Source: Ardenticatenia bacterium
GTDB lineage: Bacteria; Chloroflexota; Anaerolineae; Ardenticatenales; Ardenticatenaceae
Assembly: GCA_030949995.1 (NCBI GenBank)
Contig: JAUZRY010000014.1
Location: 1 to 38,269, forward strand
DNA length: 38,269 nt
Direction of reading: 5' to 3'
How positions within the stretch are numbered: position 1 is the stretch's first letter; each line of letters opens with the position of its first letter. A program made the translations under genes and the position numbers. Under the pieces are notes generated by a model. That model did not search any database. It was given only the letters and a program-made list of their open reading frames with translations, and was not told the DNA's origin. Of the stretch, positions 26,119 through 34,055 are shown in pieces.

Positions 26119-27048
26119 CTACGCTCCCGGTTGTGGGTGCTCGTCTGATGTGTGGCCCCGTGTGGGGGGCGCCGGCGGACCGTACTTTTCGGCATACCAA
26201 GCGCGGCGCCGCTCGGCTCCGGTGGTCAGAAAGGCGTGTAGGGCGCTCTCATCCTGCCGCCGGATGGCGTCGGCCAGCTCGCCGATGGTCTCGCCGAGGT
26301 GGTCGAGGGTCTCGGCGATGAGGTCGGCGTTGGTCATCACGATGTCGAGCATCATGCGCACGTCGCTGGCGGCCAGACGGCTGGTGTCCCGGAAGCCGGA
26401 GGCGGCAAGCTGCCGGGCGCGCAGGTCATCGGCGTTCAGGGCAGTCTGCACGAGGGCGGAGCTGAGCAGGTAGGGCAGGTGGCTGACGGCAGCGACCAGG
26501 CGGTCGTGGTCGTCGGCGGTGAGCCAGAGGGGAACGGCCTGGAGTGCGCGCACGACGCCTTCGACTTCCTGACGCGCCGTCTCGTCCGTCAGGCGGGTGG
26601 GGCAGAGGGCAAAGGTGGCGTCCTTGAAGAGAGTGGCCTCGGCGTGGCGCAGGCCGGCCACCTCCTTGCCACACATGGGATGGCCGCCCACGGCCCGCAC
26701 GCCGTCGGGCAGGCGGTTCATGTGGGCGACCACGAGCCGTTTGGTGCTGCCCAGGTCGAGGACCAAAGTGCCGGGCTGCACGTGGGGGGCAAGGCGCTCC
26801 AGCAGCTCCAAGATGGCTCGCACGGGCGCGGCCAACACAATGAGGGCCGCATCGGCCACGGCGTCACGGATGTCGCTGGCCGCTTGTTCGATGGTGCCCG
26901 TGCTCACGGCATGGACCAAGGCCTCGCGGTCCGGGTCGAACCCCACGATAAAGCGGGCCAGCCTGGCCTGCCGGGCGGCCATGGCAAAGGAGCCGCCCAT
27001 CAGGCCCAGGCCGAGCACGGCGATCTGCTCGTAGGCGGGGTGGATCAT
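26119..27048 (-). CDS. tyrA: Prephenate dehydrogenase
   Basis: NAD(P)-dependent oxidative decarboxylation of prephenate on the tyrosine branch. 309 residues with IAVLGLGLMGGSFAMAARQ (dinucleotide loop), LVLDLGSTKRLVV, GGHPMCGKEVAGLRHA (active-site His and surrounding), and DHDRLVAAVSHLPYLLSSAL in the helical dimerisation domain. No ACT domain is present, so feedback by tyrosine is not evident from the protein. No chorismate mutase domain is fused; that activity is encoded upstream. An internal promoter candidate lies just before this gene. Confidence 0.94.
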   Translation of the reverse strand: MIHPAYEQIAVLGLGLMGGSFAMAARQARLARFIVGFDPDREALVHAVSTGTIEQAASDIRDAVADAALIVLAAPVRAILELLERLAPHVQPGTLVLDLGSTKRLVVAHMNRLPDGVRAVGGHPMCGKEVAGLRHAEATLFKDATFALCPTRLTDETARQEVEGVVRALQAVPLWLTADDHDRLVAAVSHLPYLLSSALVQTALNADDLRARQLAASGFRDTSRLAASDVRMMLDIVMTNADLIAETLDHLGETIGELADAIRRQDESALHAFLTTGAERRRAWYAEKYGPPAPPTRGHTSDEHPQPGA

Positions 27049-27110
27049 GGGGATGTTCTCCTCGCGCGCTGAGTGCGGGTGCCCGACGCGGGCGTTGGGC
27101 TGTGTTGTTG

Positions 27111-27141
27111 ATTATAGTACCGTGCTCTGTGCGTTTGGCAA
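27111..27141 (-). promoter_or_regulatory. Candidate internal promoter before tyrA
   Basis: TTGCCA (27141-27136) is followed by TACTAT (27119-27114, 16-base spacer) or TATAAT (27116-27111, 19-base spacer). The gap between aroF and tyrA is otherwise non-coding. This could start a second transcript, tyrA-aroA-aroE-aroC-aroKB. Confidence 0.5.
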
Positions 27142-27143
27142 CC

Positions 27144-27199
27144 CCCGTGCCCGCTTGGCACGGGATTGAGGGGAGGCTCCTCCCACGGAGAGCCTCCCC
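27144..27199. terminator. Two consecutive hairpins after aroF
   Basis: GGGGAGGCT (27170-27178) pairs with AGCCTCCCC (27191-27199), and CCCGTGCC (27144-27151) pairs with GGCACGGG (27157-27164). Both follow the aroF stop on the minus strand. No T tract, so they may act as a partial terminator or RNA-end barrier upstream of the internal promoter. Confidence 0.5.
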
Positions 27200-27206
27200 G
27201 GAAGCG

Positions 27207-28259
27207 TCAGGCGGCCACCGTGGAGGTGTCGGCCGGTGCGGGGCGGGCCACCGTGCGTCCTACGGCCTCGGCCACGCGCACGACCTCCTCCACCAGACGG
27301 GTGAAGTTCTCTGGCGTGAGGGATTGGGCGCCGTCAGACCAGGCGTTGGCCGGGTCCGGGTGGACTTCGACGAGGAGCCCGTCGGCACCTGCGGCCACGG
27401 CCCCGCGGGCCACCGGGGCCACGTGTTGCCAGAGGCCCACGCCGTGGCTGGGATCGGCGATAACCGGCAGGTGGGTGAGTTCCTTGAGCACCGGAATGGC
27501 GTTGAGGTCGAAGGTGTTGCGCGTAACTCGCTCAAAGGTGCGAATGCCCCGCTCGCAAAGCATCACTTGGTAGTTGCCTTGGCTGAGCACGTATTCGGCG
27601 GCCAGCAACAACTCCTCGACGGTGCTGCTCATGCCCCGCTTGAGCAGCACCGGTCGGTTGGTCTCGCCCACAGCCCGCAAGAGCGGGTAGTTCTGCATGT
27701 TGCGGGCACCGATTTGGAGAATGTCGGCGTAGTGGGCCACAAGGGGGACTTGGTCTGGGCTCATGACCTCGGTGACGATGAGCAGCCCGGTGGCCTCGCG
27801 GGCTTCGGCCAGGAGTTTGAGCCCCTCTTCGCCCAACCCCTGGAAGCTGTACGGGGACGTGCGCGGCTTGAAGGCGCCTCCCCGCAGGATCACGGCTCCG
27901 GCCTCCTTGACGGCCTGTGCGGTGGCCAGAATCTGCTCCTTAGACTCCACGGAACAGGGCCCGGCCATGATGACGATCTGGTCTCCGCCGATGTGTACGT
28001 CGCCCAGTTCGATGACCGTGTTCTCCCGGTGGAATTCACGGCTGGCCAACTTGTAAGGCCGCAGGACGCGCATGGCTCGCTCCACCCCCTCTAAGAGGCT
28101 CCACTGGTCTGGATCAAGGTGCCGTTCGTCGCCGATGACGCCGATGACGGTGCGCTCCTCGCCGCGCGAGATGTGGGCCCGAAAGCCGGCATCTTCGATG
28201 CGCTGGAGCACGTGGCCAATTTGTTTCGCAGAGGCGTTTGGTTTCATGACGATGATCAT
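27207..28259 (-). CDS. aroF: 3-deoxy-7-phosphoheptulonate (DAHP) synthase, type I-beta with regulatory N-terminus
   Basis: First committed enzyme of aromatic synthesis, condensing PEP and erythrose-4-phosphate. The N-terminal ~75 residues ([26 protein letters not shown] onward) form the ferredoxin-like/ACT-like domain that in Thermotoga-type enzymes gives feedback inhibition. The barrel shows [13 protein letters not shown] (metal Cys), [56 protein letters not shown] and IADPSHGVG. The start at 28259 is set by GAGAGGAGGA directly before ATG; the open frame upstream lacks support. The 218 bases between it and the upstream gene hold a long-range CCCTGTCG/CGACAGGG pairing but no clear promoter or leader. 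Confidence 0.95.
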   Translation of the reverse strand: MIIVMKPNASAKQIGHVLQRIEDAGFRAHISRGEERTVIGVIGDERHLDPDQWSLLEGVERAMRVLRPYKLASREFHRENTVIELGDVHIGGDQIVIMAGPCSVESKEQILATAQAVKEAGAVILRGGAFKPRTSPYSFQGLGEEGLKLLAEAREATGLLIVTEVMSPDQVPLVAHYADILQIGARNMQNYPLLRAVGETNRPVLLKRGMSSTVEELLLAAEYVLSQGNYQVMLCERGIRTFERVTRNTFDLNAIPVLKELTHLPVIADPSHGVGLWQHVAPVARGAVAAGADGLLVEVHPDPANAWSDGAQSLTPENFTRLVEEVVRVAEAVGRTVARPAPADTSTVAA

Positions 28260-28477
28260 TTCATTCCTCCTCTCCTCATGGGCGTATTGCGCGGTCTTCA
28301 GCTCGCCGGAACCCTGTCGGGAGTTGTGCTGAGAGGGACACAAGGGCTCGACAGGGGCGTTGCTGTTCCAAGGTGGCTACTGTGGCCGGCGTGTCGGCGG
28401 GCCTCGGCCACACCGCTTGGTGCGATGGCCTATGTGCCCGCCGGGCCAGGTGCTGTTCGGTTGAAGGGAGGGCATGA

Positions 28478-29885
28478 TCATGGCTGTGGCCTCCTCCGGG
28501 CACGGATCACCAGGGCTCGTGCCAGGCGTTCCCAAGCTTGCCCGGGGCTGCCCAAGCGTTCCAGGGCGAGCCGGAGCGTGCCGGCTACCACGTGGGGCAC
28601 CGGCCTGAGCTCGGCCCCGGGAAGGTGGGCGTTGATGGCTTCTCCGGCTCGGCGGAGCAGGACGGGGTGCAGGTCGGCGATGGCGCCGGCCACCACGACG
28701 GTGGGCACGTTGGCGGCCAGGTCGAGAGCATGGGCGAGCAACAGAGCAGCTTCTCCGAGGGCCTGACCGGCCTGGTCGAGCAGGTGGTTGGCGACTTCAT
28801 CCCCCTCCCGTGCGGCCGTCGCCACCGGCACGGCCAAGGCGGTCCAGAACGCCGGCCCGGCCTGCTCGTGGGCCAGGTGGATGAGCTCCTGGGTTGACGC
28901 CGCGCCCGTGTGGGCCAGGAGGAGCTCGTGAAGGTGTGTGGGCTCTCCCCCCAGTTGGGAGAGGGCGGCGGCTTCGAACCCCCGGTGGCCGATCCACACA
29001 CAGGTGGGGCGGTCGGCCAAGGTGATGGGCGCGTTGGAGCCGACGAATGTGACCCGCTGCACATTACCGTCCTCGTTCACGCCGATCCCTTCCCACTGCG
29101 CGTCGGCCAGGAGCACAAGGGCGGGCGAGGGAGATCCGGCTGCTGCATGGGCTGCTGTGAGCCGGTCAGCCACGTGGATTTCCTCGCTCCACCCGTATCG
29201 CTCCCGAAGGGCCTCCCGCACCAGTCCGTGCTCGTCGGTGGCAAGGCTCAGGGCCACGGCGCTCAGGCTCTTCGGGCGCAGGGGGGCGGGGCTTGGCTTC
29301 GAGCAAGGCGGCGTCCAGAGCATCGTAGAGGCGCGAGAGGACGAGGCGGCCGGAGGGCTGGAAGAGGGTGTTGGCCGAAGAGTAGTGGGCCAGGATCTCG
29401 CCGTTGGTGGCGCCGATGACGGTGGTGTATCCTCCGGCGTGGGCGTCCAAGGCGAGGATGAGGGGGCCACTGGGCGCAGCGTCCAGTACATCCTCGTGCA
29501 CGGGGGATGGGGGGAGCTCAACGGCCCGGTCGGGGCGCAGGTGGCGGGCTCCCCTGATGTAGACGTGGTGGATTTCATCTTGGGCGCGTTCGGTGTTCCA
29601 GTGGATGAGGACGCGGATGCAGCGCCTGAGAGCACCGGGCACGTTCATTTCGTGGGTGCAGAAGAGGGCCACATCGTGCCACCCGAGCTGGCGAGCCGCC
29701 ACGGCGGGGAACTCGGCGTTGAGGTCTGGAGTGGTACTGAAGATCACGCTGGCCACGTCCTCTGGGCGAATGCCATTGGCCAACACTAGGCGGCGGAGGA
29801 GATCACGGGTGGCCTCCAGAATGGCCTCACGCTCATTGGCGTCCACCGTGGTCGCTCCGCGCACTCCCCGACATACGAGTCCCAT
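28478..29885 (-). CDS. aroH: AroH-type chorismate mutase joined to a diverged BadF/N-acetylglucosamine-kinase-like domain (frame slip)
   Basis: Residues 1-~120 are a complete AroH-class chorismate mutase (chorismate to prephenate): [82 protein letters not shown]. The frame continues through a short Pro-rich link into a second domain, [34 protein letters not shown]. After a slip in the six-G/C run at about 29287-29292 it runs on from [20 protein letters not shown] to [22 protein letters not shown]. That pattern is BadF/BcrA/NAGK-like, but the phosphate loop normally reading DGGGTKT is [10 protein letters not shown], so kinase activity is doubtful. The fusion could be real or due to a second indel in the C-rich link. 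ATG 29885 has GGAGGAGG before it. First structural gene behind the attenuator. Confidence 0.85.
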
Positions 29886-29905
29886 GAGCCTCCTCCCTCA
29901 CCAAC

Positions 29906-29936
29906 AAAAAAGCGTGGAGCTGGCTGCTCCACGCTT
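29906..29936 (-). terminator. Intrinsic terminator of the aromatic attenuator
   Basis: AAGCGTGGAGC (29936-29926), loop AGCCA, and GCTCCACGCTT (29920-29910) form a perfect 11-bp stem ending in a six-T run (29911-29906). It lies between the leader ORF stop and the chorismate mutase start, only ~20 bases before the latter, so read-through must be regulated for the operon to be expressed. Confidence 0.9.
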
Positions 29937-30013
29937 TGGGTTCGGTCCTGGTCGGGGCGACTAGGTGAGGCCCTCGGGAGATGGCGCGTCGCAGCCAGGC
30001 GCCGGCGGGCACC
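29922..30013 (-). promoter_or_regulatory. Alternative leader RNA pairings (pause hairpin and antiterminator candidates)
   Basis: GGTGCC (30013-30008), which begins inside the Trp codon, can pair with GGCGCC (30003-29998) around CGCC. GGCTGC (29996-29991) can pair with GCAGCC (29927-29922), which uses the 3' end and loop of the terminator's first arm. A ribosome stalled in the aromatic run would block the first pairing and could free the second. These are hand-found pairings, not computed folds. Confidence 0.5.
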
Positions 30014-30128
30014 AGGCAAAGAAAAAGTAGTAATAAAAGGGAAACGCGCCACAAGCCACGCCGGACGGCTCGATGGCCGCCGCGGGAACGGAAATCTTCC
30101 GGTTGAGTTGAGTGGCCAGAGTATGCAT
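29961..30128 (-). CDS. Aromatic leader peptide (Phe/Tyr/Trp attenuator)
   Basis: A 55-codon ORF too short for routine calling. ATG 30128 is preceded by AAGGGGTGAGG and lies ~20 bases after the predicted transcription start. Codons 29-39 encode FPFYYYFFFAW: five Phe, three Tyr and one Trp in eleven positions (30044-30012). The ORF stops at TAG 29963-29961, 25 bases before the terminator stem. Outside the run the peptide is ordinary, Ala/Pro-rich, with no membrane or signal character, so it is most likely a translation sensor rather than a functional protein. Low charged tRNA-Phe, -Tyr or -Trp would stall the ribosome in the run and, by established attenuation logic, favour read-through into the aro genes. 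It is longer than enterobacterial leaders such as trpL (14 codons). Confidence 0.88.
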   Translation of the reverse strand: MHTLATQLNRKISVPAAAIEPSGVACGAFPFYYYFFFAWCPPAPGCDAPSPEGLT

Positions 30129-30154
30129 GAACCTCACCCCTTCATGTGGCTCCT

Positions 30155-30183
30155 ATGGTACCAGAACTCGCTCAATTTGTCAA
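30155..30183 (-). promoter_or_regulatory. Promoter of the aromatic operon leader
   Basis: TTGACA (30183-30178) and TACCAT (30160-30155) with a 17-base spacer. The expected start near 30148 leaves about 20 bases before the leader ATG. Nothing else in the region would drive the operon. Confidence 0.8.
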
Positions 30184-30421
30184 CGGGGTTTTTCCCAAAG
30201 TTGCATCCTAGAGTCGTCGGCGAAGGGACAAGTCGCTCCAACGCCCCTTCCACCTCCCCCACCTCCCAGAGGAGGCGACCGTGTGCGCCCTCCACAACGC
30301 CTGCTCTATCGCCCCTCCTCCCCCTCCCCTTCTCCCCCTCCCCTTGTCTCCTTGTCTCCTTCTCCCCCCTCTTCCCATCACATTCCGACACATGTGGGAC
30401 ATACCCTAGGTGAATCCCTAT
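30184..30421. other. Divergent intergenic region with polypyrimidine tract
   Basis: Non-coding DNA between the aromatic operon promoter (minus) and the tRNA promoter (plus). At 30314-30376 the plus strand is almost purely C and T, built from CCCCTCC, CCCTTCTC and TTGTCTCC-like units. I see no ORF with support and no terminator here. Confidence 0.6.
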
Positions 30422-30449
30422 TTGACAGCGCGGAGAATTTTCTTATAAT
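30422..30449 (+). promoter_or_regulatory. Consensus promoter for the tRNA-Ala pair
   Basis: TTGACA (30422-30427) and TATAAT (30444-30449), both exact consensus hexamers, with a 16-base spacer; the first tRNA begins 16 bases downstream. Confidence 0.85.
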
Positions 30450-30465
30450 TGTGGGTGCCTCCTGT

Positions 30466-30538
30466 GGGGCTGTAGCTCAGTTGGGAGAGCGCGACAATCG
30501 CACTGTCGAGGTCAGGGGTTCGAGTCCCCTCAGCTCCA
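30466..30538 (+). tRNA. tRNA-Ala (anticodon CGC)
   Basis: 73 bases folding as a full cloverleaf: acceptor GGGGCTG/CAGCTCC, D stem GCTC/GAGC, anticodon stem CGACA/TGTCG with loop ATCGCAC (anticodon CGC at 30499-30501), and T arm AGGGG-TTCGAGT-CCCCT. The terminal CCA is not encoded. Reads GCG alanine codons. Confidence 0.95.
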
Positions 30539-30562
30539 CCTCTGCAGTGAGCAACGTAACGT

Positions 30563-30635
30563 GGGGCTGTAGCTCAGTTGGGAGAGCGCCTCAATGGCAT
30601 TGAGGAGGTCAGGGGTTCAAGTCCCCTCAGCTCCA
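30563..30635 (+). tRNA. tRNA-Ala (anticodon GGC)
   Basis: 73 bases, nearly identical to the preceding tRNA outside the anticodon arm. Anticodon stem CCTCA/TGAGG with loop ATGGCAT (anticodon GGC at 30596-30598). T loop TTCAAGT. CCA not encoded. Reads GCC/GCU. Separated from the first tRNA by 24 bases and probably co-transcribed. Confidence 0.95.
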
Positions 30636-30642
30636 CCTCGGA

Positions 30643-30672
30643 CGCCTGGAATGCGGGTTCCAGGCGTTTTCT
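30643..30672 (+). terminator. Intrinsic terminator after the tRNA pair
   Basis: CGCCTGGAA (30643-30651) and TTCCAGGCG (30658-30666) form a perfect 9-bp stem with a six-base loop, followed by TTTTCTTTCTT. It should end the tRNA transcript before the leuS leader. Confidence 0.85.
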
Positions 30673-30704
30673 TTCTTAAACACACGAGTGACAAGGCGTC
30701 GAGC

Positions 30705-30941
30705 AGGAGTAGTAGGCCATCCCGCAGCGAGCCGGGGAGGGTGGAAGCCCGGCACGGCGCCCCGGGAGCGCCAAGGCCGAACTCGCCTGTGAGCCGCGGC
30801 GGTGACCGCCGTTTGGCCTGAGCCGCCGACGGGTGCGCCCGTTACAGCGCCCCGAGAGCCGGTTCTCCTTCCATGAAGCCGGAAGCAGGGTGGTACCGCG
30901 GAGGTGGCCCCTTCGTCCCTGGCGGATGAAGGGGCTTTTTT
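30705..30941 (+). promoter_or_regulatory. T-box leader (leucine) upstream of leuS
   Basis: A structured leader with AGTAGTA near its start, AGCGAGCCGGGGAGGGTGG (stem I distal elements), GAA-CTC-GCC at 30779-30787 giving CTC (Leu) as specifier, and the T-box core AGGGTGGTACCGCG (30887-30900). A 12-bp terminator stem (30907-30918 with 30924-30935, one G-T pair) and six Ts (30936-30941) follow. Uncharged tRNA-Leu should relieve termination before leuS. I could not identify its promoter in the 30-odd bases after the tRNA terminator. Confidence 0.88.
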
Positions 30942-30981
30942 GTCGGGCGGTGTGAACACCAGGATGAGAGGAGGAAGCACG

Positions 30982-33520
30982 ATGGCTGATCAGGTGGAGC
31001 GTTACGATCCTGGTCACATTGAGGCCAAATGGCAGGCCGAGTGGGAGCGCACGCGCCTCTACGAGGTCCGAGAGGACTCCGATCGCCCCAAGTTCTACAT
31101 GCTCTCCATGTTCCCCTATCCCAGCGGCAACTTGCACACGGGCCACTGGTATGCCTTCGCGCCGGCCGACACCTACGCGCGCTTCAAGCGAATGCAGGGG
31201 TACAATGTGTTCTTCCCCATCGGTTTCGACGCCTTTGGTATGCCGGCTGAGAACGCCGCCATGCGCCACAACGTCCACCCCAAGACGTGGACGTACAGCA
31301 ACATCGAGCACATGCGCCAACAGTTCCGACGCATGGGTCCCTCCTTCGATTGGTCCTGCGAGATCATCACCTGTGATCCCGAGTACTACCGCTGGAACCA
31401 GTGGTTCTTCCTCAAGTTCTACGAGCGAGGTCTGGCGTATCGTGAACTGGCCCTGTGGACTGGTGTCCCCACTGCAACACCACCCTGGCCCGCGAGCAGG
31501 TCGTTGGGCCGGAGCGACGGTGCGAGCGGTGCAACACGCCCGTGATCAAGCGAGAACTGGAGCAGTGGAAGCTGCGCATCACCGCCTACGCCGAGGAACT
31601 GCTCGAAGATGTGGAGACGTTGGACTGGCCCGAACACATCAAGACGATGCAGCGCAATTGGATCGGCCGCAGCCGGGGCGCCTACATTCGGTTCCCCATC
31701 CAAGGCGTGGACGAGGACGAGGTCATTGAGGTCTTTACCACCCGGCCCGACACCGTGTACGGCGCCACGTTCATGGTGTTGGCCCCCGAGCACCCCCTGG
31801 TGAAGCGCATCACCACGCCTGAACAGCGGGAGACGGTGGAGGCCTACGCGTACCAAGCCGCCCGAAAGAGCGAAATCGACCGCATGAACGTGGAACGGGA
31901 GAAGACGGGCGTCTTCACGGGCGGGTATGCCATCAACCCCTTCACCCAGGAGCCCATCCCCATCTGGATTGCCGACTATGTGCTCATGGGGTACGGCACC
32001 GGCGCCATCATGGCCGTGCCGGCGAGCGACGAGCGGGACTGGGAGTTCGCCAAGAAATATGGGCTGACGATTCGCCCCGTGGTCGTGCCCGTGGACTGGG
32101 ATGGCACGGACTTGGAGGCGGCCTACACCGGCCCCGGCAAGATGGTCAACAGCGGCCCCTTCGACGGCACGATCACGTTGGGCAAGTACTGGCGTGACGA
32201 GTGGACCCCCACAAGTTGGCCGCCGAATACGGTATTGAACTCGGCGAAGGCCAACGCGAGGGCAAGGAGGCGGTCATTGCTCGGATGGAAGCCGAGCAGA
32301 CCGGCCGCGGCGGAGTGACCTACCGGCTGCGGGACTGGCTCATCAGCCGACAGCGCTATTGGGGCACGCCCATCCCCATCGTCTACTGTGCGGCCTGTGG
32401 TATTGTGCCCGTGCCCGAGGATCAACTGCCCATCCTGCTGCCCGATGATGTGGATTTCCGCCCCACGGGTGAATCCCCCTTGAAGTTTCACGAGGCATTC
32501 CGCCACACGACCTGTCCCCAATGTGGTGCTCCGGCCGAGCGGGAAATCGACACGATGGACACCTTCGTGGACTCCTCCTGGTACCAGTACCGCTTCCTGA
32601 GCCCCCATTACGACCAAGGTCCTTTTGACCCCGCCGAGAAGAAGTGGCTTCCCGTGGACCAGTACACCGGCGGCGCCGAACACGCCGTTATGCACCTGCT
32701 CTACGCCCGCTTCTGGACTAAAGTCATGCGTGACATGGGCCTGGTGGACTTTGACGAGCCCTTCCCCCGCCTCTACAGCCAAGGGGTCATCCTGGGGCCG
32801 GACGGACAGAAGATGTCCAAGAGCCGCGGCAATGTCGTGGAGCCGGATCCCCTGGTGGACAAATACGGCGCCGATACGGTGCGCGGCTACTTAATGTTCA
32901 TCGGCCCGTGGAACGAAGGCGGCCCCTTCAGCATGGACGGCATTGAGGGGATCAGGCGTTTCCTCCACCGTGTCTGGGACATGGTGTTGGAGCCCCCCAA
33001 GGTCGATCCCGACGCCGTGCCCGCCGAGGACGAGGTGCACCGTGCCCGTCAACGGCTCCACCAGACCATTGCCAAGGTCACTGAGGACCTGAGCACGTTT
33101 AGCTTCAACACGGCTATTGCTGCTCTAATGCAATTGAGCAATGAAATGCGCGCGTGGAAGCAGACCGGGATCGTCAATCACGCAGTGTGGCAGGAGAGTG
33201 TCCTGACGTTCTTGAAGCTCCTGGCCCCCTTTACCCCTCACATTGCCGAGGAGCTGTGGGCCCGCTTGGGCCAACCGTACAGCGTGCACACCCAGCCCTG
33301 GCCCACGTGGGACCCCGAGCTGGCCCGCGAGGAGACGTTCGAGCTGGTGATCCAAGTCAACGGTCGAGTGCGGGACCGTGTCCGCGTGCCGGCCGACATC
33401 ACCGAGGAGGAAGCCCGAGAATTGGCCCTGCGCCGCGAGCGGGTACAACGCTTCCTGGACGGCAAGTCGCCCCGTCGGGTTATCTACGTGCCCGGACGCC
33501 TGATCAACATCGTGGTCTGA
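30982..33520 (+). CDS. leuS: Leucyl-tRNA synthetase (two frame slips)
   Basis: Class I synthetase charging tRNA-Leu. Three consecutive open frames together give a full-length protein of ~845 residues. Frame 1: [31 protein letters not shown] (HIGH), FGMPAENAA. Frame 2: [29 protein letters not shown] (zinc site), [22 protein letters not shown] (editing domain), [17 protein letters not shown]. Frame 3: [34 protein letters not shown] (KMSKS) and the C-terminal [15 protein letters not shown]. The slips fall in a short C run near 31454 and a five-C run near 32208; one extra C at each restores the family sequence. ATG 30982 has GAGAGGAGG upstream. Controlled by the T-box in front. Confidence 0.95.
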
Positions 33521-33546
33521 GCGACCGGGACGAGAGGAGGTGCGCC

Positions 33547-33945
33547 ATGACAGTTCGCCAACCCATTCACACTGATCGGGCCCCGAAGGCCATCGGTCCG
33601 TACTCCCAAGCCATCCGTGTCGGCCACTTGGTCTTCACGGCCGGCCAAATTGGGGTGGATCCGGTCACGGGGAAGCTGGTGGAGGGGACTGCTGCCCAGA
33701 CCCGCCAAGCCATGCGGAATCTCCAGGCCATCTTGGAGGCGGCCGGCAGTGGGTTGGATGACGTGGTGAAGACAACTATTTTCGTCGCCGACCTCAATGA
33801 CTTCGCCCTCGTCAACGAGGTGTACGGCAGCTTCTTCGCCGGTGCGCCCCCGGCGCGCTCCACTGTGCAAGTGGCCCGTTTGCCCCTTGACGCGCGAGTG
33901 GAGATTGAGATGATCGCCATAGTGCCGGAGGGCGGAGGGGAATAA
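33547..33945 (+). CDS. ridA: RidA family enamine/imine deaminase
   Basis: 132-residue RidA (YjgF/YER057c/UK114) protein, a homotrimer that hydrolyses reactive 2-aminoacrylate and related imines. Family markers are APKAIGPYSQAIRVGHLVFTAGQIGVDP (binding-site Gly-Pro-Tyr-Ser), TRQAMRNLQAILEAAG, VVKTTIFVADLNDF, and PPARSTVQVARLPLDARVEIEMIA with the conserved Arg and terminal Glu. GAGAGGAGG sits just before ATG 33547, 26 bases after leuS, so both are probably on one transcript that ends at the hairpin downstream. Confidence 0.95.
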   Translation: MTVRQPIHTDRAPKAIGPYSQAIRVGHLVFTAGQIGVDPVTGKLVEGTAAQTRQAMRNLQAILEAAGSGLDDVVKTTIFVADLNDFALVNEVYGSFFAGAPPARSTVQVARLPLDARVEIEMIAIVPEGGGE

Positions 33946-33990
33946 CCACTCCTGGCAGTGAAAGGAGTTCACATCTGGCGTGAACCCACA

Positions 33991-34022
33991 AACGGCCACC
34001 TGAACACGCTCAGGTGGCCGTT
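33991..34022. terminator. Terminator hairpin after ridA
   Basis: AACGGCCACCTGA (33991-34003) pairs perfectly over 13 bp with TCAGGTGGCCGTT (34010-34022), followed by CTCTTCCC. It can also serve the small convergent gene ending at 34056. Confidence 0.8.
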
Positions 34023-34055
34023 CTCTTCCCTCAACATCATTATATTCAATTCCGA

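Noticed and set aside
28377..28481. 34-codon ORF with GGAGGAGG upstream, between the aroH-kinase gene and aroF, as a second leader peptide
   Set aside because: It contains only one Trp and no aromatic cluster, and no intrinsic terminator follows it before aroF.
29833..30054. Leu-rich frame (VSLLLLLFLCL) overlapping the aromatic leader, which could suggest a leucine attenuator or signal peptide
   Set aside because: It opens at TTG with no ribosome site and runs past the terminator into the chorismate mutase gene. The Leu run is the shadow of the T-rich Phe/Tyr codons; the aromatic frame has a promoter, a ribosome site and a stop before the terminator.
30134..30145. Mini-ORF ATGAAGGGGTGA just upstream of the leader ATG
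   Set aside because: Its AGGAG would lie before or at the predicted transcription start and so be absent from the RNA. GGGGTGAGG within it serves better as the ribosome site of the 55-codon leader.
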